A stretch of 64,000 bases of DNA from NCBI GenBank assembly GCA_028023455.1, contig JAQFVV010012510.1, forward strand, positions 3,141,420 through 3,205,419, read 5' to 3'. The notes under the pieces are model-generated. The model was not told the DNA's origin, searched no databases, and worked only from the letters and a program-made list of their open reading frames with translations. Source of the DNA: Epiperipatus broadwayi. Its lineage: Eukaryota; Onychophora; Udeonychophora; Euonychophora; Peripatidae. The first letter of the stretch is position 1; every line of letters starts with the position of its first letter. This document shows positions 42,001-54,000 of the stretch, piece after piece. The translations under genes were made by a program, and so were the position numbers.

Positions 42001-45000
42001 TTTATTCAGTTTACCTATGTACATGTGTTTTACCTGGGCGCCACTAGGTTGACTAAACCTAGATAAAGTTATATCATATATTTATTCATAGTGTACCTGG
42101 TTCAAACCCACTTGGTACATTCTTTACAACACATGCACTTGTATGAATAGAAAATGACATCCTTATATTTTAGTGGTGCAAATAAAACTATAAGACCTCA
42201 ATATCACAAATTCTCACTTAATATGGTTGCAGGTGTTACCAGCTCAGTTTAAGTACATAGATTTACAGATGCATAGATGCTCTTGCTAATGGCTCACAAA
42301 CAAACATAGTGAGAACCATTATTTATATATGATCTTTAAACCCATTTATTTAATTTATTTATCAATAATGATATAAGATGATGATTCTAGCCACAGCTTT
42401 TGCAATTAATTCACAACAATAAATTTAGCTTTTTATAACCTATAATTATTTACTTAAGACATTATTATACTTAAATTGTGAATTAACCATTAATATACAC
42501 CAGTGATGATGATGGTCATAATTAAATGACAAAATTAAAATAGCAATACTAATAATAATAACGTGAAAGCCAAATATTGTATAATTATATTTATTAAGAT
42601 TCTTTCCTTTTAATAAAACAAATTTCTAATCATCTAATTGACCTCAATTATAATGTCAATCAAATAATACATTATTAAAACAAAATATCAAATACCATAT
42701 GTGTAACCAAATAAGAAAATTAAATATATGTGTATGTTCCTACCCATTTAAAATAAGGTGGTTTAAAATGAAACATTAAATATATATATATTCCATTGAA
42801 TGCTTATTCAATATTTCTCCCAGCTTTATTATATATGTTATAATTGCAATACCAAAAGTCATTCATGCACTATGTGTGTGTTTACTTTCATAGGTGTGAA
42901 TCCATACTTTATTAATTTGCTCCCTTAAAAAAACTATTAAGCAATAAAATTTTAGTCTAAACTATTTTGACTTATCTTAATTGACATGTCTGTATAAGCA
43001 TTCACACACACACTCTCCTGATATGTTAGCACATATATTATGTTAAAATGTTTTCCCTCATATTATTCATATATAAATAAATTATACACATAAAAAAATT
43101 ATTTAAATATTGAGCAAAGCAACATTTATATCAAATTTAAATATGCAAATAAATAAAAAACATTATAAAATATATATTGACTGATTGCTCAAGTACTGGT
43201 GGTCAACCCAATAAACAACCATAATAAATAAAAGGCATTTTATTTTACAACAAAAAAAATGTTCAAAGATAATGAAAATTAAATCGAATAATTCCAAAAT
43301 GTATTTGCAATGTTATTATGCATATTGATAATTATTAACATAAAATAAATAAACAAACTTTTAATGTTTATGTATTTAAAAAAAAATGATGTTTGACCTA
43401 TAGAAGGAGTTTCAAATGATTACTTTAAGTAAGTAAAAAAAATGATTAATAAAATTTCAAAGTTACCAATTCATTTTTCAGTTCTTGCAAATGTCCAAGT
43501 TGAGACAACAGACTGTTCCGTTGTCTATAGCTTCGGGCTGAGTTGGCTTAGTTCTGGCACTTCACCTTTTCCTTTTTTTTTACCATTTCAAATTTAATTT
43601 TGGCACTCTTGATAAAAAGAAAACTTTAAAAAGTTGATTAGTAGACTAGGTGAGGCTTGATGTGTGAATTATATACATCTTTTTTTCTTCTTTCTTCTCC
43701 CTTTCTTTAAAAATGATATTTTTTTAATAGGACATGGGATGAAAAAGAAGTCTCTGAGACAGAATGTGTTTTTGGCTTGGTTGACTTGAAATGCAGCCAT
43801 TTTTTTGAGTCTTAAAGAAATATATATGAGTGCACAGACAAACTATTTAATCCATGATGGTGAGATTCCAGGGACAAAATAGTGCAAGTTAACACGGCAT
43901 TTTCTTTTTCTTCCAGCTAACAATATATATAAACACTGCATTCATTTTGTTTTAAAGCAGCAATTTATACATTCCCCTTATAACACCATTTTACTATTCA
44001 GCTTCTTTTTAAGAACTGAATCTTTATTGATCCCTCCAGAATAACTTAACTGCAATAGTGTCCATATATCAGCACATCTTCTATACTATATAAAGCAATA
44101 TTTTAACATTTTGCTTTCACTTCTTTCCTCAGTGAGAGAACTTAAAAAGGAGAGAAAAATAATAACACAACTACTGACTACTGACTCCCTCTTTCTCACA
44201 CAGCTTTTTACATTGCAGTTTTTGTAACTCCTCTAGCTTTGGCCAGGTCAAAGTTCATTCATCAGCCATCCCAAAGATTGTTTCACACAAAACAACTGTC
44301 ATTTTAGAAAAACAACAGAATTCAAAACTGATGACACTTAATGGTCAAGTAACAACAGGAAAATTAATTTCTCCTTCCATTTGTCAAAACAACCCTTTCT
44401 TTTGACAATTTAAAATTCAGACAATAAAAAAAGAATAAAAATCAAAATTTATGTGTAATTAAAAAAAATAAGTGTCTCTGATTTATTCATTCATACTTTG
44501 ACCCCAGACAATACATGTGCTTTGCATGCTATTAATCAGTTGACTTTTAAACGTGACCCCTAAACAATCTATTCTAGCCTATTTTATTTTAAAGAAAAAT
44601 AAACTATATAATAAAATTGCTATATTTAATATGAGTCTAAAACAACTATCTCTTATAATATTCACTTTTCTCACTACCACTTATAAATATTTATAATATG
44701 CACATACAGAAAGATATATAAAAAAAATTTAATTTAATAATACATATGTGTGGGATGGGATTCAATTCCTACAATATATATAAACATATATTTCAGATTC
44801 TTCACACATACCTTATTATTAGCATTAACATCAACCTGATTTTAGATGGAATTCTTCTAGCCTTAGATCAAGCAGTAGCGATCAAGCATTGGTGGCCTTG
44901 TGATTAGCGTAGCTGCTTTCCAAGCAACTGGCTGGGTTCACTTCCCGGTCAACACTTTGATATATGAAAAAAAAGATGTTGCTTGAGATTTATAAAAAAT

Positions 45001-48000
45001 CAGAAAATTGGTCAATTTTAAAATAACTTAATACCTGGTCTTAAATTTATCAGACATGTTGACAGATATTTTGTTTACATTTTTCACTTATAAAAAATAT
45101 TAACTTTAATAAATATATAGAATAATAATTGATTTTACAAGAATGCATTTCCTGTCACTCTTAACAGTTATCTTTTTAATTATGTATGCAATTGATTATC
45201 GAACTATTGCTAGAGCCAAAATTGTTATAACTTTTTAAATCATACATATATAGATTGTAAATTTTATTAAACATTATATATATATTTTTTTATTAATATT
45301 AAACTTAGGCCTAATCTTCAGTATTTGACTCATGGCAAGTTTTTATATTTTTTAAATAATATCTTATTGAAAGAAGATCCTTTGATTCCTCTTTGAGGTA
45401 TTAAAGGAATTCAATTAAGGCAAATTTTCCATGTTCAAATTCTTGCCAATGCAGCTACTATTACTATGGCACTTTTTTCTGAGTGTTTGATAATTTTTAT
45501 ATCAATCACTGGTTGTTATATATATATAAAGAGAGTAAATAACCATTTCTCAGGCTATGAATCAAAAGCACTCTAAATATTGCACAAAGGATTAAGAATA
45601 CAATGAATCCACTTATTTTTGGAGCTTTGATGTTTATAATCATACCTTTGTCAATATTGTTGATAATTCAGAGTCTAATTAATGTATCAACCAGTTGAAA
45701 TATGACATCAAACTAGCTGTTTTTTACAGCTTCACTCATATTACTAAAAATTATCAAATATATTAAAGCAATTAAGTACTACAAAACAAAACTCATAATC
45801 TATGTAATTCTCAACAAAAAACAAAATCATGCAAGATTCATTAAGATTGATGTAATATTTATTTATTGAGTTATTAACTTTATTCTATTTCAGGATGATA
45901 GAAAATTACCTTTTGGCCAATTCACTCCCTGGTGAATTTTTTCATAAGTATTATAAGTTAAAATGCATGTAAAACAGTATATTTTATTATAATAAATTCT
46001 TCACCCAAAAAATTAGCACTGAAAGGTGGTAAATTTAAAATTACCACTCTTATAATAGACATAAGCTCTGCCCCAACATGTTCAGCCATTATCTGTTGCC
46101 AAGGCTGTAAAATATTCAGCATTTTATGACATTGTAGTTCCAATGATCCAAAAACTTGTTTATTTGCAAATTTATTACGGTTTTAGATTTTTTTAAAATA
46201 ATTTACACTATATTTATTAGATATCAAGAAATATAAAATATTAATAACTTATTTTGACTTGAAATACTTTATTTTCAAAAATATAATCAACTAACATAAA
46301 TATGGCCTGAAGTAATTTACAAGATTGGCTTTGATGTAAACAATCTATTTTATATTTACGAGTAAGAAAATATCACAATTTTGCAATAAATATTCAAAAA
46401 ATTTAAACTTTTAAAGCATAATTTGTTAGATATAAGAGAAATAAATAATTATTTGTTGGGATGTTTAAAAATAATAAGAATTAAGAACTATTTTGTTGGT
46501 TTTAGAAACTGAAAATAATCTTTCTAGAAACAATGATTTGTAAAATCTTTGTTTTGATTATGTCCTCATTTTTTTAATATTTACGGGAACAAAATGTAAA
46601 CATTTAAAATTTATTTCAGTAGTAAACAAAAATATCTATCAAATGAAGTCAAATTTATTATTTTTTTGATAAATAATAATCATTGTATCATATATTTTAT
46701 GCTGATGTGTGAGACAAAGAAAAACATCACAAATGTCAAAAATAGTGAAAATTGGTAGGTTAAGTAACAAATTTTTCAAATTTACATATAAGCTCTAGTA
46801 TTTATCCTGGTTGTTGACTGCAAATCTTTTAATACTTATTGAAATATTTGAATTCTACAATAACACCTATTGCTGACACTTTTGTATGTAATTCCTTTAA
46901 CATATTTGTTTAAAATGCACACACAGTCAATTCCTTGTATGTGGTTTTTTTGTAAATTACTTACTTGTAAAAATAATAACAGTGTACATAATTAGAAATC
47001 TTTTATTAAATGCTTTATAAATTACTTTAAATTATAAACACTTTTAAACAATTCTTTAAATATACTTTTTAAGTGTTTTATTCATAAATTTGAAAATTGT
47101 TTTTTTTACTTAATAACTCCACAAATATTTCCCAATCTTCTTAATATACACTTTTTTTTTCAGTGAAATAATGCATTGATAATTTTTTAAATATATTTTT
47201 ATTAGTCATATATATATAAATTTGAAAGTCTTTTTATTCATTACTTAATAACTCCACAAATATTTTTAATGAAATAATATAGTGATAATTTTTTTAATTT
47301 TCTAGAAAATATTGCTTTCAGATGAAGAAAAAGCCCTTAGATATCACTGCTAGTACAAACTTTCAAATTCTGTTTCTGTGGCTTTGCTTGTTTTAATAGT
47401 AAATTACCAAATTTTTCCAATCAATTATGTACATTTAAGAAAAAATTCCTAGCCTATGTAATTTTCCAAAAAAAGTGGAAGAAAATCATGTAAGATTCAT
47501 CAAGATTGGTGCAATATTTGTTGAGTTATTAAATAAAAAATAAATTTTTAAATTTATATATAGAGAGCGTTTGCAAATAACATTTGTAATACAAGCTTGT
47601 TAAATTAGGTCATGTGACATATGACTTGATTTCTTTGTAATATATATATATATGTTAATTCTAATATTTTCACGGATAAAAGATGTCATATTATTATTAC
47701 TATTTGCGGGATATTCTGTGTAGTGAAAAAGCTAAATGCTGACGTTTCAGTACAATATCAAGTACCTTCCTCAGAGCGTCCTCTTTCTCAAAAAAAAATA
47801 ATAATAATAATATAATATATATATAGTAGATAATCAGTTATTTAGACTGGAGATAGAATATATCTTGTGATGCCTTGATTATAATAATTAAATAAAATTT
47901 AATATGTAAACATTACCTTCGCTGATGTCATTCATTCAGACATCGTAAACAATAATTTAAAGTGAGTGGTCTATCCTCACACTTTCACTTCCAGTACTTA

Positions 48001-51000
48001 AGATTTGCCCATATATAAGCATTTGGGTTGGATAGAATAAGTGGATTCATTTTATTCTTTCCTAAATACTATATCTTGTGTTGGGAGTATTCGTTTATTA
48101 TTAACACTCGTAAAAAGCGCATGCACAATAGCTTGACAGGCTGATCTTTAATGTATAAATAAAAGAAGTAAATCACTCTTCCTCAGGTTATAAATTAAAA
48201 GCACTCTAAATATTGAACAAAGAATCTAGAATGTAATGAATCCACCTAGTCTTAGAGCTCTGATGTTTATAAGCATACCTTGTTCATCATTGTTGGTTAT
48301 TCAGAGTAAAATTGATATATCAGCGAGATGACAAAGGTGTGCTTATAAACATCAGAGCTCCAAGAATAGGTGGGTTTATTCTATTCTTGATCCTTTGTTC
48401 AACATTAAAAATATTTATAATTCATAGTCTGAAAGAGAGTGATTTATTTCCTCTATTTACATATATACTTTGAGCTACATTTAATTTAATGTTTGCATAT
48501 TAAAACATTTAATTATTATAATCAAGATGTTAAAAGAGAGACTCTGTATCCAGCCTTGTGTAATTGATTATTAGTTCAATAATTACTAAATGCCATATTC
48601 CAACTGATTTACATCTTAAATTCACTCTGAGTTATCAACAATGTTGGCAAAGGCATGCTGATAAACATCACATTTCCAAGAACTGTGGATTTATTCTATT
48701 TTTCATTCTTTGTTCAAAATTTAAAGTGTTTTAATTTATATTCTGAGGGGAGAGTGATTTACTCCCTTTATTTAAATATATACTTTGAGCTATATTTAAT
48801 TTATTGTTTATATATATATGAAAATATTTAGTATGTGGAGTTTTCCATTTATAATTATTTAATTAGAAAGCTATTTTCCTAGGACATTAATGAATCAAGG
48901 TTAATTGCTCTGGCTAAGAGTGAAAGTAAAACTGTCATGTTATTGTAATCAAAACAAGAATTTTTATGCACTGGTAAATAATTGCTTGACATAATAAATT
49001 TAAAATAAAGGATGTGCTTATATATTTGAAATTTACTTGGTTACATATATTCTCTAGCTCTATGTTAATTATTTTGTAATTGTCCCACTAGGTGTGATGA
49101 GAATTGTGCAAATAGCTTCAATCTTTACTGAGTTATTTTTTCTACAGTGCAACTGTTTATTATATATATTATTTTCTACCAAAAGTTTAGTTTTTAGGGA
49201 TGTGATAGCACTTAATCATTATTAATAGTGCTTTTTTTTTTACTTTTTTATGACTTGTTAACATTTTTTTAAATTTATTTTGGAAGCTTTTGTTAAAGTT
49301 TTATAATACTTAAATCATTAATATACATGCATATATTAATGACAGTCATTACATATATATAAATATATTATCTTTTTTATTAAAAAAATTCAGGTATGGA
49401 CAGATGACAGCTGGAAGTTATTGTTATATTGGACCACAAGGGATTGTGCATGGAACTACAGTAATTCTTCTTCTTCTTCTTCTTCTTCTTCTTCTTCTTC
49501 TTCTTCTTCTTCTTCTTCTTCTTCTTCTTCTTCTTCTTCTTCTTCTTCTTCTTCTTCTTCTTCTTCTTCTTCTTCTTCTTCTTCTTCTTCTTCTTCTTCT
49601 TCTTCTTCTTCTTCTTCTTCTTCTTCTTCTTCTTCTTCTTCTTCTTCTTCTTCTTCTTCTTCTTCTTCTTCTTCTTCTTCTTCTTCTTCTTCTTCTTCTT
49701 CTTCTTCTTCTTCTTCTTCTTCTTCTTCTTCTTCTTCTTCTTCTTCTTCTTCTTCTTTCTTCTTCTTCTTCTTCTTCTTCTTCTTCTTCCTCCTCCTCCT
49801 CCTCCTCTTCTTCTTCTTCTTCTTCTCCTTCTTCTTCTTCTTCTTCTTCTTCTTCTCCTTCTCCTCCTCCTTCTCCTTCTTCTTCTTCTTCTTCTTCTTC
49901 TTCTTCTTCTTCTTCTTCTTTTCTTCTTATTCTTCTTCTTATTATTCTTCTTCTTATTATTATTATTATTATTATTATCATCATCATCATCATCATTATT
50001 GCTACTGCTACTTTTACTGCTATGGCTACTGCCACTTCTACTATTATTACCATCATCACTACTATCACTGCTATTGTTGTTATAGGCTAAAAACTATTAT
50101 TCCAAAACTCACAAATTTCAAAAACTTCTAATATTCAACCCCGTGTCAGCCATCATGGATAGCAAAAATATAACCAAAACCTACAATTTCCACAACTGCA
50201 TTCATTTATGAAAAAGTTGATGAAAAGTAATATCAAAGAATGTTTATGCCTGTACGCTATGATATTACATGTATTTCATATTGATTCTTAATTTTGTTTG
50301 AAATATAAAGCAAAAACTTTACAATTCTATGCTAATCTTTATGAAACAAATGATAACAAAAAACTGAGGATGGAAACCTTTTAATGTTCCTCACTTTTAT
50401 TATTATTGTTATTATTACTACTACTATTATTACTACTACTACTGATACTACTTCCACTAATCCTACTGTTACTCTTTACAGGATGAAAATTATTATTCCC
50501 AAAATTCATAAAATTGAAAACTTCTGATATTTAAATACTTTAAATCCACTATCACATGATCACCATTTCCTATGCTTGCTTATAACTGTTATTAAAACAG
50601 GCAAAACTCTCTATACATATTTGCTACTCAGTGTAAGCCAGAGAAATCAATGGATGCCAGAAGGCTTGTACACAAAATCCCCATCTAGTGCCCACTCATC
50701 CAATATCACCAGACCAGGCTCTGGATAGTCTTTCCTATATGTCTGGGTTATCACAAAGCTTGCAGAATATATGTTTTGATGCATTTAGTGATCTTACCAT
50801 TGTAGTAGTTTTAATTTTTAAGAGTATACTTAAATAAAACTTTTCTAATGTTTATATGTTAAATTAATAGGGTGTTCTCAAACTTCTATTGAATAACTTA
50901 GGTAAACTCTATATACAATTAATTTAATAGCAGTAATTATTTATTTTGATAAAACTTTTTATCTTTTAACTTGTCAAAATTAGCAGTAGCGTACTGGAGT

Positions 51001-54000
51001 CTTGCTGCACCTCAATACTAACTTCGCTTTTCTACTTAAAAAGCTACAAAATTACAAGTTTCTGAGAATTTTTCTTTAATCACTGGATAGTAAAGAATAT
51101 ATCAAAGTCTTTCTTTGTTACATTTAAAACATTAAGTACATTCTTAGATCATCTTTTGAACTGACAAAAATAGTGCAATCATTAGCAAAATGTGAATCCG
51201 GAATCCAAGGAGGTGACGTTCTTATTTTCATTTTTAACTAATTAAAATTAAAATTAAAAATTCTATCATCAAATCTTAATTCTTTATTCATTAAGTCATC
51301 TATAAGCACTTTCAAAAACCATTGTCATAAAAACCAAAAACAATGTTGGTGCAAGTACACAACCTTTTTTAACATCAGTTTTCTTTTTAAATGCCTCAGA
51401 TTTTCCACCTGTAATAGTAACTATTCATTTCATTCCATCATATAAAAGCTGTATAATATGAATAATCTTTGACAGACAATCCATTAATTTCAAATGATGC
51501 CAAAGATTTGTTGAATTGTGTCAAACACTTTGACCAAATCAATAAAAATAACATATGAATCATGCTTTTTTGTTCCAACATTATTTTTGCATTAGTCTAG
51601 TAACTAAAACCATGTCTATATATCTGCTTGATTCTCTAAAACTAAAATGCATCTCTAGTGACCATTTATCTATAATCAGAATGAACTTTTTCAACAAAAT
51701 CTTTGAAAGTAACTTTGCTGTAATTGACGATAATTATATTTCATGATAATTACTATAATTTTGTCTATTTCTTTTACTTTTGAATATTGGAGAAATAAAA
51801 GTATCCTCAAGATTAGGCTACATATTTTTATGAATACATATATTCATTAAAAAAATCTTAATATTTTTCAAGTTAACTTATCACTACTACATATTAGCAT
51901 TTATTCAGGCATGTTGTTAATATATTTATTCAGCATTACCATTAATAAAATTACAAATTGCTATTTTGACTTCTCTAAGCAGGTTATTTTTGCCCATATC
52001 TAAATAAATAAAGTGGATATATTATTAAAGGTAACCATCTCACTTTTTGCATCATTATTTAAAAGATTATCAAATCACCTGTTTGAAATGCTATTATCAT
52101 CATAAAGTCATAGAGCACCATTTTTGGATATATCAGAATTGTAATGCTATGTTCCAGGTTCATATTTTGCATTTAATATATCAAAAAAAGACTTAACATT
52201 ATCATTATCAGTGAATGTCTATCCCTTCTCAACAGTTTTAATCCATCATTCATTATTAAGTCATCTTGTCGGTCATTAAACTTCTTTCGTTATTTTCGAG
52301 TTCCACATTTAATTTATTATTCTGCCAAGTGCAAAATGCCACATGTTTACTACTCAATGAAGTACGGAGATATTGCATGTTAGGAGTAACAAGAAAAGTT
52401 TGAAAACAAAATACATGGATGAGAGAACAAACAAGTGTTACTGACATCATTGAAAGAATTAAGAAAGTGAAGTAGAGTTGAGCTGGATATATTGCTAGAA
52501 GAGATAATAATAGATGGATAGTTGAAATCTTAAACTGGATTCTGAGAGATTGTAAAAGATCTAGAAAGAGACCATATGAGAGATAGATGGTGAAATAAAG
52601 AAATGTGCTGGGGTGATGTGGAGAAGAGAGGCTAAAGATTGGGGAAGATGGATGATTGAACTTGGAGAGACTTTCATTCTGCAGTGGAATAATAATGGTT
52701 GAAAATGATGATGATGTTAGGAAGGCTGTGCTGACAGAAAAAAAATGAATTCGAAAAATTTTAAAGTTATGTCATTTAATTTATACAAAAGCAGACCAAT
52801 TCCATTTATTAAATATGCCGCATTACTGAGCAGTTATTTTAAAATATTGGTATTTATAATACTATGGAATATTTTTTTTTTCTACAGTACAGGCTTTTTC
52901 ATACCTGCACTTTAATATGTAATATATAGGGGATTTGAACTCAGACTTTCACACGACCCTCAATTATCCATGCTATCTCATACTGCTGACACACTTGATC
53001 ACACACATGTCGAAAAGATAAATAATCACCAATATACGTATTTCATGCTAAACCAGCACTCGTCAGTTGGTCCAGATTATCTCCACACATATATACAATC
53101 AATGTTCAGCTTATATTAAGATAGCCAATCTTCATACTTTAATGGACAGGCTTGACTATCTTAATGTAAGCTGATCATTGATTGTATATATGTGGAGATG
53201 ATAATCTGGACCCACTGACAAGTGCTGGTTTAGCACGAAATACATATATTGGTCATTATTTATTTTTGCGACATGTGTGTGTATCAAGTGTGTCGGCAGT
53301 ATGACATAGCGTGGATAGTTGAGAGTCGTGTGAATGTCTGAGTTCAAACCCCTATATATTTAATACTATGGAAGGTGAACGATGAGTTTTAAAGTTAAAA
53401 AATTGTTATATTAATTCTCAATTGATGAAAGTGTGATAGTAGGATATAATCTGCCTAAAAAATGGAACGACATTGTGCTCATTCTGACATTTGATTTCTT
53501 GAGCAACTATTTATAATAATAATAAATAAATATTTTTGGCCACTCTAATTTAAACCCCACATAATAAATATGATAACGAAAAAATTTATTTTAAATCGCT
53601 AGTTTATTAAATTGCAGAATAATAAACCGAATACAGAATATAATTCTAATTATCAGAGGGGGGAAATGATGAGAAAAAAATAATGTAAAGAAAATGTATG
53701 ACCGATATATATATAAAAAAAAAAGTTATACACAGAATATTTTAATAAATAATTGCACTTAAAAATAACAATTTAGTTGATAATCCTTTTCATTTCAATC
53801 TTATTATCTATTTTGAAAACACAATTTTTCTCATAACAATTTTATTTATTTCAGTTAACCATTAAAAACGCAGGAAGAAAATATCTACATTTAGATGATC
53901 TTGCAGGAAAGGTAAGAAAAAAAATAATATAAATGCAAAATTAAATTTGATAATATAAATGAACTGGCAAACTACATTTGTAGACTTGAAATCTAAACGA

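Noticed and set aside
43480-44350. Hidden gene in a more even-composition part of intron 5
   Set aside because: No frame longer than a few dozen codons and no motif on either strand.
49404-50131. Long open frames of poly-Leu, poly-Ser and, on the other strand, poly-Arg/Glu
   Set aside because: They are translations of the (TTC)n tract; only 49394-49460 of this span is coding, as UROC1 exon 6.
53201-53259. Active hammerhead on the + strand of copy C
   Set aside because: The core reads CTGACAA; loss of the invariant G8 should abolish cleavage.
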